A DNA stretch of 21,185 nt, taken from the IMG/VR virus record IMGVR_UViG_3300036799_000044, positions 1 to 21,185 of that record; one strand, written 5' to 3'. Below the pieces are notes generated by a model. That model was not told the origin of the DNA, made no database searches, and was given only the letters and a program-made list of their open reading frames with translations. Position 1 is the first letter of the stretch; every line of letters starts with the position of its first letter. The position numbers and the translations under genes were made by a program. Origin of the DNA: a virus. This document shows, piece after piece, positions 1-5,942 of the stretch.

Positions 1-127
1 CGGGGGGAAAGACGACGGAGCCCGGTCCCTGTCGGGGGAACCGGGCTCCGTCATGTCGTGCCGCGCTAGTGCGCCTCCCGCCCTTCCCGCGGCGGTTCGA
101 CGCCAAGCCGTTGCCACGTGTCAATCG
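1..127. repeat. Terminal direct repeat, copy 1 (circular contig overlap)
   Basis: These 127 bases are identical to the last 127 of the window. An exact end-to-end repeat of this length is the usual sign of an assembler closing a circular or circularly permuted molecule, and 127 is also a common maximum k-mer size. I infer an assembly overlap rather than a biological terminal repeat. The unique genome is then 21,058 bp and the ends fall inside the tail-to-tail junction of the integrase and the minus-strand operon. Confidence 0.95.
14..52. terminator. Bidirectional hairpin terminator between int and the minus-strand operon
   Basis: A perfect 13-bp stem pairs 14-26 with 40-52. The 13-nt loop has three further C-G pairs (27-29 with 36-38). 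There is no U tract on either side, which is common in high-GC hosts. On the circle it lies just past the integrase stop (21040) on the plus strand and just past the minus-strand stop at 66, so it can serve both converging units. The second copy is at 21072-21110. Confidence 0.8.
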
Positions 128-269
128 CGGGGACGGTCCGGGTCGGGCGGGCGCGTTGGGACCCGGGGCACGGCCAACGCTGCAAACACTCCTGACAGAA
201 CGGCGCGCCGTCCGCGCAGACGGCGGGAGTCCCGTCGTCGGGGCAGACGTGGACGCGATGCCCGCTCAC
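66..269 (-). CDS. Small Cys-rich (zinc-ribbon-like) protein, 67 aa
   Basis: Last gene of a three-gene minus-strand operon, starting with GTG at 269. That GTG overlaps the TGA of the gene before it in a GTGA junction, so translation is probably coupled. Cysteines at C9, C18, C25, C28 and C34, with H4 and H7, suggest one small zinc-binding fold; the core reads CADGAPFCQEC. The C-terminal half is basic and carries no recognisable domain. I do not recognise the family. A nucleic-acid-binding or partner-binding zinc ribbon is a reasonable guess only. The gene ends a few bases from the junction hairpin at 14-52, which should terminate its transcript. Confidence 0.75.
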   Translation of the reverse strand: MSGHRVHVCPDDGTPAVCADGAPFCQECLQRWPCPGSQRARPTRTVPAIDTWQRLGVEPPREGREAH

Positions 270-850
270 GCCCTCTTGCGGGCGGTTGCCCTCTTCCGCG
301 GCGTCGGCTTGAGGAGCGCGTCACGGCGAGCCTTGACGATGCCGTGCGGGTCGCCCGCCGCCGCCGCGTCCCGGAAGAGACCCGCGACCGTGTCGGACCC
401 GTGGGTCTTGGCGTGCATCCCCATAGCGGGTGCGTTCGGGCTCCTCCTCCCGCACGCCGGGCAAGCAAGCCCGTAGACGGCTCCCGCCGTGCCGTCCTTG
501 AGTCCGTGGGCGCGGACGTAGTGCGCCGAGAGCCCGCCGCCCGACCCAAACGCCTCCGGGCATAGGAGACACGGGAAGCGGTCCGGGTGCGCGGGTTTCA
601 TCCCGGCTCTCGCCGCGGGTCTAGGGAGCCGCTGAGCGGTCCGGTCCACGTCCTGCCCGGACTCTGCCAAGAGGAGCGCGAGCGGCTCCACGAGGGCTTT
701 ACGGTGCCTCTCGCATAGGTCTAGGAGCCGCGCCGTCCCGCCGTCGAGAGCGACCGTGACCTCCGCGACCGCGGGCTCCACGTCGCCGCCCGTCTCCGCT
801 ATCTCCGCGCCGCACCCGTCGCACCATGCCCGGACCGTTACCTCTTTCAT
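266..850 (-). CDS. C2H2 zinc-finger protein with N-terminal Cys/His domain, 194 aa
   Basis: The start is ATG at 850, preceded on the minus strand by GGAGGCG at good spacing. It overlaps the preceding stop by ATGA. An N-terminal module has C10-x2-C13 and C46-x2-H49 around a short beta-rich stretch, like a treble-clef zinc domain. Two fingers with classical spacing follow. Finger 1 is C94, C97, H110, H115 (C-x2-C-x12-H-x4-H). Finger 2 is C130, C133, H146, H150 (C-x2-C-x12-H-x3-H). The last 25 residues are very basic (PRKRATARKRA). Together these point to a DNA- or RNA-binding protein, perhaps a transcription regulator. Classical-spacing C2H2 pairs are far less common in phages than in eukaryotes. 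The target and function are unknown. Confidence 0.85.
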   Translation of the reverse strand: MKEVTVRAWCDGCGAEIAETGGDVEPAVAEVTVALDGGTARLLDLCERHRKALVEPLALLLAESGQDVDRTAQRLPRPAARAGMKPAHPDRFPCLLCPEAFGSGGGLSAHYVRAHGLKDGTAGAVYGLACPACGRRSPNAPAMGMHAKTHGSDTVAGLFRDAAAAGDPHGIVKARRDALLKPTPRKRATARKRA

Positions 851-1203
851 GACGCCCGCCTCCGATGCCGCCGTGTCGCCATTTCATCGCCGCCGCCGAT
901 GAGCCGGACGACGGACTCAAGCCGCAACGTGTCCCGCTCGCCGCCGATGAGCCGCCCCGTCCCCACGGGCGCGAGATAGCCCTCCGGGTAGACGTAGTGA
1001 CCTTTGACCGGGTGCCCGGAGGAGTCCAAGAGTTGGTGCCGCTCGGTCTTGCATCGCCCGCAACGCAGGACCCGGTCATAGGACCGGGACGCTTTGTCGA
1101 ATGACGCCGTGAACGGTCGCCAATAGTGCCCGACGTCCCGGCATAGGAGCGCGGCGTCGGACAACTCCCGCGCCCACGTGCCGACGTCCCGCGTTGGTGC
1201 CAC
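847..1203 (-). CDS. Conserved actinophage-type protein of unknown function, 118 aa
   Basis: First gene of the leftward operon. The GTG start at 1203 is preceded by AGGTGA, and an in-frame stop just upstream rules out a longer form. Residues C21 and H26 (CRDVGHYW) and C48-x2-C51 (RCGRCKTER) form a probable zinc site. They are followed by a LLDSSG...YVYPEGYL stretch that I recognise as a recurring pattern in actinophage hypothetical proteins. No function is known to me. Its place at the head of a leftward unit, divergent from the early operon, suggests an early or lysogeny-related role, and a small nucleic-acid-binding protein would fit. The C-terminus overlaps the next gene by 4 bases. Confidence 0.8.
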   Translation of the reverse strand: MAPTRDVGTWARELSDAALLCRDVGHYWRPFTASFDKASRSYDRVLRCGRCKTERHQLLDSSGHPVKGHYVYPEGYLAPVGTGRLIGGERDTLRLESVVRLIGGGDEMATRRHRRRAS

Positions 1204-1243
1204 GCGCCATCACCTGTCCCGCCTAGGTGGTCTGTTCCCGCAG

Positions 1244-1272
1244 ACGCTAGGACCGTGATGCGCCGATAGCAA
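1244..1272 (-). promoter_or_regulatory. Candidate leftward promoter for the three-gene minus operon
   Basis: On the minus strand TTGCTA (1267-1272) and TAGCGT (1244-1249) are separated by 17 bases, 41 bases upstream of the GTG at 1203. The match to a sigma-70-type consensus is moderate (4/6 and 3/6). The -35 element lies inside the palindrome at 1260-1288, so a bound regulator would block it. Confidence 0.35.
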
Positions 1273-1288
1273 TACGTTGCGTCGGCGC
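1260..1288. promoter_or_regulatory. Nested palindrome, candidate operator
   Basis: The outer arms are GCGCCGA (1260-1266) and TCGGCGC (1282-1288). The inner arms are GCAA (1269-1272) and TTGC (1277-1280). It is the only strong dyad in the 205-base gap between the divergent units. It overlaps the leftward -35 candidate and abuts the rightward -35 candidate. I infer an operator bound by one or both of the phage HTH proteins. Confidence 0.5.
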
Positions 1289-1289
1289 G

Positions 1290-1317
1290 TTGGCATCTTT
1301 CCGTAACCGGGTAGAAG
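1290..1317 (+). promoter_or_regulatory. Candidate rightward early promoter
   Basis: TTGGCA (1290-1295) and TAGAAG (1312-1317) are spaced by 16 bases, about 90 bases upstream of the HTH start at 1409. It is the best sigma-70-like pair in the gap and would drive the early operon. The -35 box touches the end of the palindrome at 1260-1288. Confidence 0.4.
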
Positions 1318-1408
1318 GTACGTAGACGCAACGGCGTTGAGGCCCCGGACCCGACCGACGCCGTCAGGGAACCGTTGCGTCCGCGCCCATCTTGGGGGAG
1401 TCCTCGTC

Positions 1409-1681
1409 GTGCCTCCACACTTCCGCATCGTCCGTAAAGCCCTCATGGACCGGGCCATCGCGGAGGGCATCCACCCGACCCTGACGGCCATCGCGGCACG
1501 CCTCGACGTCGCTCCCTCGACCCTTTCCCGGGCGGTTACCGGGGCGTCCGTGCCCGGGGAGGACCTCCTAGCCCGCATCCGGTACGTGTTCGGAGCCGCG
1601 GGATTTGACGAAATCGTGAGCGTTTCGAGGGACGACGATGACCAGGGCGACGACGCCACGGCGACGCCGGACGTGTGGTGA
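1409..1681 (+). CDS. Small HTH regulator, Cro-like candidate, 90 aa
   Basis: First gene of the rightward early operon. GTG at 1409 is chosen because GGGGGAG lies 8 bases upstream; a longer form from 1337 would lack such a site. Residues 23-42 (TLTAIAARLDVAPSTLSRA) form a clear helix-turn-helix with a recognition-helix PSTLSR motif. A second helical part follows to about residue 70, then an acidic tail (DDDDQGDD). It is homologous to the minus-strand gene at 19124-19435: 39 of 70 ungapped positions are identical by my hand alignment. First place in the early unit, next to a palindrome, suggests a Cro-type repressor; it could instead be the main immunity repressor. It overlaps the next gene by GTGA. 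Confidence 0.8.
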   Translation: MPPHFRIVRKALMDRAIAEGIHPTLTAIAARLDVAPSTLSRAVTGASVPGEDLLARIRYVFGAAGFDEIVSVSRDDDDQGDDATATPDVW

Positions 1682-1920
1682 ACGCCCAAGAGCGCCAGGA
1701 GCGCGCCCGGATCGGCGCGGGCACCCGATGGGCCAAGCCCGGAGCCCGGGAGCGGCAAGCCGCCGCCGCCCGCGCGGCCATGTACCGCCGCCTCCGGGAC
1801 CAAGTGGACCCGGACGGCGTGATGGCTCCGGACGAACTCGCCGCCGCCATCCAAGCCGCTATCGCCGCCAACGCCGCGCGGCTCCGTCTCGCCAAACTCC
1901 GGAAGGACGACGACCGATGA
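1678..1920 (+). CDS. Conserved actinophage early protein of unknown function, 80 aa
   Basis: Start GTG at 1678 inside a GTGA overlap with the HTH gene; another GTG three bases upstream would add one residue. The N-terminus ERQERARIGAGTRWAK and the later VDPDG...PDELAAA segment match a pattern I know from many actinophage genomes, usually near a regulator. The protein is Ala/Arg-rich, predicted all-helical, and has no catalytic motif. A role as a DNA-associated or accessory protein is plausible but not shown. Confidence 0.8.
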   Translation: MNAQERQERARIGAGTRWAKPGARERQAAAARAAMYRRLRDQVDPDGVMAPDELAAAIQAAIAANAARLRLAKLRKDDDR

Positions 1921-2063
1921 CCCGAGAGCAACAGACACTCCTAGCCCGTTGTTACGTCGCCATCGCGGAGGTTGACTACGACCTACGGCGTTGGGACGAC
2001 GACCTCCACCCGCCCGCCCCGGTCATTGACCTCCGACGCGTACGGGTCTGGACCTCACGATGA
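1917..2063 (+). CDS. Small protein of unknown function, 48 aa
   Basis: Starts at ATG 1917 in an ATGA overlap with the gene before, and its own stop overlaps the next start by ATGA at 2060. The polypeptide begins MTREQQTLLARC and has a helical N-terminal half, an Asp-rich middle (RRWDDDLHPPAP) and a basic end. I see no domain and do not recognise it. The two perfect 4-base overlaps in a tightly packed operon are the main reason to accept it. Confidence 0.65.
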   Translation: MTREQQTLLARCYVAIAEVDYDLRRWDDDLHPPAPVIDLRRVRVWTSR

Positions 2064-2242
2064 CGACACACGTCACGTGCGAGATATGCCGCAACGCCGC
2101 CGCCGTCGTTGTCCTCGCGGACGCGGACCTCACGGAGCGCGCGGCGTGCGAGGAGTGCTGGCATCGGATGGGGCGCGTCATGGACGTGCGCGTGGTCCGG
2201 TTCGCGGGACCGTACGGGACGCGGTCGCGGGTCGTGCCATGA
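2060..2242 (+). CDS. Small zinc-ribbon-like protein, 60 aa
   Basis: ATG at 2060 in an ATGA overlap. Two CxxC knuckles, C7-x2-C10 (CEIC) and C30-x2-C33 (CEEC), frame a short hydrophobic beta-like stretch (AAAVVVLAD), the layout of a zinc ribbon. The C-terminal 25 residues are basic and beta-rich. No specific family is recognised. It is one of at least four Cys-cluster small proteins on this genome, the others being at 66-1203 and 2239-2412. It is coupled by ATGA to the next gene. Confidence 0.75.
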   Translation: MTTHVTCEICRNAAAVVVLADADLTERAACEECWHRMGRVMDVRVVRFAGPYGTRSRVVP

Positions 2243-2412
2243 CCGCGACGAGGTCTCTCCACGTTCCCGCCGTCGCACGCCGCGCGGACGGGACGTGGGG
2301 AGTGTGGTGCGTGGCGTGTTCGGAACGGGAGCAGGACTACACGTACCCGTGTGATGAGAACACGCGCACGGACGATTGGCCTCCGGACGTCCTCGTGGAG
2401 CCGACGCCGTGA
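2239..2412 (+). CDS. Small Cys-containing protein, 57 aa
   Basis: ATG at 2239 in an ATGA overlap; its stop TGA overlaps the next GTG start (GTGA at 2409). Residues C24-x2-C27 and C38 (WCVACSER, YPCDE) with H8 could bind one metal. The rest is polar with a Trp/Pro-rich end (TDDWPPDVLVEPTP). The family is not recognised. The call rests on operon spacing and a sensible amino-acid composition. Confidence 0.7.
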   Translation: MTATRSLHVPAVARRADGTWGVWCVACSEREQDYTYPCDENTRTDDWPPDVLVEPTP

Positions 2413-2780
2413 CGACCAACGTTGACGCCCTCGCCATCCGTCGCGCGTTGGGCGTTGACTCGTGGGGACCGCCGCAACCGATGGGACCGGACGGGTGGAC
2501 GTTCCGCCGCAAGGACGGCGCGGCGTCGCTCATCGTCACGTGCGCCGATTGGGACGGCGTGGAGTGGCTCCACGCATCCATCGCGCCCAACGATCACCTA
2601 CCGGCGTACGGGGACCTCGTGGACCTCCATGACGTCGTGTGGCGCGGTCGCGGGTACGCGTTCCAAGTGTTCGCCCCGCAGACGCACCACGTGAATATCC
2701 ATCCCAACGCGCTTCACCTTTGGGGACGCCTCGACGGAGCCAACCCGCTACCGCCGTTCGGACAGTGGGGGACCATATGA
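2409..2780 (+). CDS. DUF7694-like conserved phage protein, 123 aa
   Basis: GTG start at 2409 in a GTGA overlap. The C-terminal two thirds carry WLHASIAPNDHLPAYGDL, then AFQVFAP, then HHVNIHPNALHLWGRLDG. I recognise this order as the DUF7694 domain found in many phage and prophage early regions. The family has no established activity. The conserved His and Asn residues near the end (HVNIHPN) could line an active or metal site. It sits directly before the RecB-type exonuclease with an ATGA overlap, in keeping with an accessory role in DNA metabolism. Confidence 0.8.
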   Translation: MTTNVDALAIRRALGVDSWGPPQPMGPDGWTFRRKDGAASLIVTCADWDGVEWLHASIAPNDHLPAYGDLVDLHDVVWRGRGYAFQVFAPQTHHVNIHPNALHLWGRLDGANPLPPFGQWGTI

Positions 2781-3547
2781 CGTTGCGCCGGATCAATCGC
2801 GGCTCGTGGCACCAATACCTAGACGGCGACCACGAACTCCCGGGCGTCACGACGATCCTGAATCACGTACTAGCCAAGCCCGCCCTAGTTGGTTGGGCGT
2901 CGCGGCTCTCCGCGGAGTACGTCGTGGACCATTGGGACGAACTCACGTCCATGTCCCCATCGGAGCGGCTCAAGGCGGTACGCGGCGCGACCGACCGGAC
3001 GTCCTCGTTCGCCATGAATCGCGGGACGCGCATCCACGAACTCGGGGAGCAACTCGTCCACGGGATAGAGGTTGAGGTCCCGGACGAACTCGTGGGACCC
3101 GTGGACGCGTACGCCCGCTATCTCGACACGTGGCACGTCGTCCCTATCGCCGTGGAGTCCCCGGTCGCGTCGCGCCGCTATCAGTACGGCGGGACGTTGG
3201 ACCTCATCGGGACCGACGCACGCGGGCTCACCTTTCTCGGAGATATCAAGACGGGCGCGGGCGTTTACTCCGACGTCGCTCTCCAACTCGCGGCGTACCG
3301 CTACGCGGAGGTCATGGTCCTCGACGGGGAAGAGTTGCCGTTGCCCGCCGTGGACGTCGTCCAAGTGATGCACGTCCTGTCAGACACGGTGCGCGTCGTC
3401 CCGGTCAACGCCGACGTTGTGGCGTTCCGCGCGTTTCTCCACCTACGCGAGACCTACCGCGCCGTACGCCCGTGGAAAGACGTTCCGCCGTTGGGCAATC
3501 CGATGGACTCGCCGCCCGCGCCGCCACGATTGGAGGCGGTCCGATGA
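2777..3547 (+). CDS. PD-(D/E)XK (RecB/Cas4-type) exonuclease, 256 aa
   Basis: ATG at 2777 in an ATGA overlap. The nuclease core is readable: GTRIHELGEQL (83-93, H87), E127 in AVESP, GGTLDLI (138-144, D142), DIKTG (156-160, with D156 and K158 as the D/E-x-K pair) and QLAAYR (170-175). These are the ordered motifs of RecB-family nucleases with the Q-xxx-Y helix. The likely job is 5'-to-3' resection of double-stranded DNA to make single strands for the RecT annealase two genes downstream, as in Exo/Bet-type pairs. It has no iron-sulfur cysteine cluster, unlike many Cas4 proteins. Length is normal for a phage exonuclease. Confidence 0.87.
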   Translation: MTLRRINRGSWHQYLDGDHELPGVTTILNHVLAKPALVGWASRLSAEYVVDHWDELTSMSPSERLKAVRGATDRTSSFAMNRGTRIHELGEQLVHGIEVEVPDELVGPVDAYARYLDTWHVVPIAVESPVASRRYQYGGTLDLIGTDARGLTFLGDIKTGAGVYSDVALQLAAYRYAEVMVLDGEELPLPAVDVVQVMHVLSDTVRVVPVNADVVAFRAFLHLRETYRAVRPWKDVPPLGNPMDSPPAPPRLEAVR

Positions 3548-3795
3548 GCCCGTCACCCGGACCAACGCAGACGATGGCCGCGCGCCAAATGCGGCTAGGG
3601 GACGTCCTTTTCGTGGACGACCTGCCGCACGCCATCACGGACATTGAGTGGGACGAGGGCGCGCAACTCGTCCACGTGGACCTCTCCGGGTTTGAGAGCG
3701 GCGTCGCCGGACCGTGGACGTTCGGCATGGATGACCAAGTGGACGTGACGCGTCCGTTTACCCGCCACGCAGAGACAGGGGACCACGACCTATGA
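3544..3795 (+). CDS. Small protein between exonuclease and RecT, 83 aa
   Basis: ATG at 3544 overlaps the exonuclease stop by ATGA. The protein has a short disordered start, then a probable beta-rich domain (MRLGDVLFVDDLPHAITDIE and onward), and is acidic overall. I do not recognise it. Its place inside the recombination cassette, with overlaps on both sides, suggests a helper or inhibitor protein acting with the exonuclease or RecT. That is an inference from position only. Confidence 0.7.
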   Translation: MSPSPGPTQTMAARQMRLGDVLFVDDLPHAITDIEWDEGAQLVHVDLSGFESGVAGPWTFGMDDQVDVTRPFTRHAETGDHDL

Positions 3796-3974
3796 CCGTG
3801 TTTCGTGCCACGTTCACGACGGAACTCGTGGACGGCAAACCGTTGGACAGTGAGTTTGTCCGGACCCATCTAGAGGAGGCGTTGGAGGACATTGGCGCAC
3901 TCTTCGTCATGGATGACGACGACCATGAGGCGGAGTACGACGTCACCGTGGGAACCGTTGAGGTCGTGGCATGA
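3792..3974 (+). CDS. Small acidic protein before RecT, 60 aa
   Basis: ATG at 3792 overlaps the previous stop by ATGA and its own stop overlaps the recT start. The sequence is an alternating beta/helix pattern (TVFRATFTTEL, then LEEALEDIGALFV, then YDVTVGTVEVV), like a small ferredoxin-like alpha/beta unit. It is rich in Asp/Glu, including MDDDDHEAE. The function is not recognised. Similar small acidic proteins often accompany phage recombinases, and DNA mimicry or protein binding is possible. Confidence 0.7.
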   Translation: MTVFRATFTTELVDGKPLDSEFVRTHLEEALEDIGALFVMDDDDHEAEYDVTVGTVEVVA

Positions 3975-5218
3975 CGACGCGGGAGGTTGCCATCCGCGAC
4001 CACGCGGACCTCATGGTCGCGCGGACGGACTCGTGGACGGCGGTCGTGGAGGACGTGGCGGTCCTCGCGCAACGCATTGCAGGGACCGAACTCGTCCCGT
4101 CCGCGTTGCGCGGCAAGGCACCCGCGGTCGCGGCGTCCATCCTCTACGGGCGCGAGATTGGTCTCCCGCCGATGACCGCTCTCCGCTCCGTCTACGTCGT
4201 GAACGGGCAAGTAGCCCTCAAGGCGGAAGCAATGCGCGGGCTCATCCTCGCCGCGGGTCATGAACTCGTGTTCACGGAGTCCACGGCGGCACGGTGCGTC
4301 GTGCGGGCTCGTCGCAAGACGCAGGAGGATTGGTCGGAGGTCACGTGGACCATTGACGACGCGCGCCGCGCCGGGCTCGTCAAGCCCGGGTCCGCATGGA
4401 ACGGCTACCCGCGCGCAATGCTCAAGGCGCGGGCAACGGGCGAGATTGCGCGCGACCTCTTCGCGGACGTCATCGCCGGATTCGTTGCGTTGGAGGAGGT
4501 AGACGGCGCGGAGCCCGACGTCCCGCAGCACGACGGCACGGAGCCGCGTGCGCCGAAAGCCGTCACCCGCAAACGGACCACGCCCAAGGGCGGCGTACCG
4601 GGCTTCCCGTCCACGTACCCGAAATCGCAACCCATCCCGGGTGACCGCGAACTCCCCTACGAGGCTCCCGCCTCTCCCCCCGGTGATGGTCCTTCCCCGG
4701 GTGGGGAGGCGGGCATAGTCCCTCTCCCGGGTGAGCCCGGATACGGCGACGACATGGTCCCTACCGACATGCCGCCGCCGCCCACGTCCGATGCGGCGTC
4801 CCCCCCGCCTACGTCGGATGAGGACCCACCCGGGGGAGGCCCGCGCGAGGACGAGCCGCGCGATACGTCGGCGTTCCGCACCTACCCGGCGCAACGCACC
4901 AAGTTGCACGCCATCCTCACGGAACTAGGTGTCCGCGACCGCGACGTCCGGCTCCGTCTCGCAGGCATGGTGATTGGTCGGACCCTTGAGTCCTCCAATG
5001 ACCTCACCCGCGGAGAGGCGTCCGTCCTCATTGACACGCTAGAGAAAGTCAACGCGTCACAGACGATGAGAGAGGCGCTAACCGCCGTCCTGGCGTCGGC
5101 GGACCCGGTCGCGCAGTTGGACGCCATCGCGGACCGTATCGGCGCGCTAGCGGCCATCGCGGACGGCGACGTTCCCCCGGAGCCACCGGACGACGACCCG
5201 TGGCACACAGACACGTGA
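3971..5218 (+). CDS. recT: RecT-family ssDNA-annealing recombinase with long C-terminal extension, 415 aa
   Basis: ATG at 3971 in an ATGA overlap. Residues 1-175 form a RecT core; the LYGREIGLPPMTALRSVYVV segment (58-77) followed by LKAEAMRGLILAAGHELVF is the diagnostic part. The family anneals single strands and pairs with a 5' exonuclease, here at 2777-3547. After the core comes a Pro/Gly/Asp-rich linker (about 185-300) with a repeated PPPTSD motif, then a second compact domain (about 304-365, QRTKLHAILTELGVRDRDVR...LTRGEASVLIDTLE). That domain resembles small helical modules on other actinophage replication or recombination proteins. Family members are usually near 270-330 aa, so this one is extended. 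The end overlaps the next gene by GTGA. Confidence 0.88.
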   Translation: MTTREVAIRDHADLMVARTDSWTAVVEDVAVLAQRIAGTELVPSALRGKAPAVAASILYGREIGLPPMTALRSVYVVNGQVALKAEAMRGLILAAGHELVFTESTAARCVVRARRKTQEDWSEVTWTIDDARRAGLVKPGSAWNGYPRAMLKARATGEIARDLFADVIAGFVALEEVDGAEPDVPQHDGTEPRAPKAVTRKRTTPKGGVPGFPSTYPKSQPIPGDRELPYEAPASPPGDGPSPGGEAGIVPLPGEPGYGDDMVPTDMPPPPTSDAASPPPTSDEDPPGGGPREDEPRDTSAFRTYPAQRTKLHAILTELGVRDRDVRLRLAGMVIGRTLESSNDLTRGEASVLIDTLEKVNASQTMREALTAVLASADPVAQLDAIADRIGALAAIADGDVPPEPPDDDPWHTDT

Positions 5219-5580
5219 CGACGAACTACCGCACGGGCACGCGGCTTGAGTACCGCGCGATGGAACTCCTCCGCCGCCGCGGATGGTTCGTGGTGCGCTC
5301 CGCGGGCTCGCACGGTCCCGCCGACGTGGTCGCCCTGTCCCCCACGGACGGGCACGCGCTACTCGTGCAATGCAAGTCGGGACGGCTCACCCATGAGGAT
5401 TGGCAAGGACTCCGCGACCTCGCGCTCCGCTACCGCGCCGTGCCTGTCATCGCCGCATGGACCGAGACGCGCCGCGGCGTCGTGTGGCTTGTCATCACCG
5501 CGGACCACGTACCCGGGTCGCACCAATGGCCCGCCATCACCTACGACCTAGGACGCGCCCAAGACCCCGTCGCGCTCTAG
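5215..5580 (+). CDS. Hjc-like Holliday junction resolvase (PD-(D/E)XK), 121 aa
   Basis: GTG at 5215 in a GTGA overlap with recT. The order is R-x-E at E12 (GTRLEYRAMELLRRRGW), VVRSAGSHGPADVVAL with S29, S32 and D37, then LLVQCKSGRL with Q52 and K54. It matches the archaeal-Hjc-like resolvases common in actinophages, in which the usual E-x-K can appear as Q-x-K. The predicted role is to cut four-way junctions made by recombination or replication, clearing branches before packaging. It follows exonuclease and RecT in the same transcript. Another restriction-like endonuclease role cannot be excluded. Confidence 0.82.
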   Translation: MTTNYRTGTRLEYRAMELLRRRGWFVVRSAGSHGPADVVALSPTDGHALLVQCKSGRLTHEDWQGLRDLALRYRAVPVIAAWTETRRGVVWLVITADHVPGSHQWPAITYDLGRAQDPVAL

Positions 5581-5606
5581 GACGCCCGTATCCGTAGAGG
5601 CGTGAC

Positions 5607-5942
5607 ATGCCGAGAATCCGCACTATCAAGCCCGGGTTTTGGTCGGACGCGGGCGTGGTCTCCCTGTCCCACGAGGCGCGCCTACTCCTCATTGGGCTCA
5701 TCTCAATGGCAGACGACGAGGGACGTTTCGTTGCGACGCCCGCCGCCATCCGCGGGTACGTCTACCCGTTCGATGACGTCACGGACGTGTCCGTTCGCAA
5801 GCGCCGCGACGAGATAGCGAAAGTGGGAATCGTCTACGTCTACTCGGCGGACGGGTTGGAGTTGGGTCAACTCCCCAACTTCCTACGGCACCAACGCGTC
5901 AACCGTCCGACGCCCTCCGTCATCCCGCCGCCGCCGTCGTGA
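5607..5942 (+). CDS. Replication-initiator-type winged-helix N-terminal domain, 111 aa
   Basis: ATG at 5607 with GTAGAGG upstream; a 26-base gap makes it the only early gene without an overlap at its start. The opening MPRIRTIKPGFWSD...LSHEARLLLIGLISMADDEGRF and the closing LPNFLRHQRVNRPTPS are characteristic of phage replication (DnaD/replisome-organiser-like) proteins, whose first domain is a winged helix. Those proteins normally run on for 100-250 more residues through a charged linker to a second domain. This one stops directly after the PSVIPPPPS boundary, so it is either truncated or split. It probably binds the origin. See the findings on 5939-6954. Confidence 0.8.
   Translation: MPRIRTIKPGFWSDAGVVSLSHEARLLLIGLISMADDEGRFVATPAAIRGYVYPFDDVTDVSVRKRRDEIAKVGIVYVYSADGLELGQLPNFLRHQRVNRPTPSVIPPPPS

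Noticed and set aside
53-565. Plus-strand open frame of 170 codons at the window start
   Set aside because: It is an Arg/Pro-rich shadow of the minus-strand zinc-finger operon and runs through the junction hairpin.
4667-4712. G/C-rich inverted repeat inside recT as an internal terminator
   Set aside because: It lies in the Pro/Gly linker codons, is imperfect, and the operon continues without a gap; more likely a by-product of the linker sequence.
3758-4909. Long minus-strand open frame of 383 codons opposite recT
   Set aside because: It is very Arg-rich with no domain, lies fully across a well-supported recT, and reflects the GC-rich codon pattern of the true strand.
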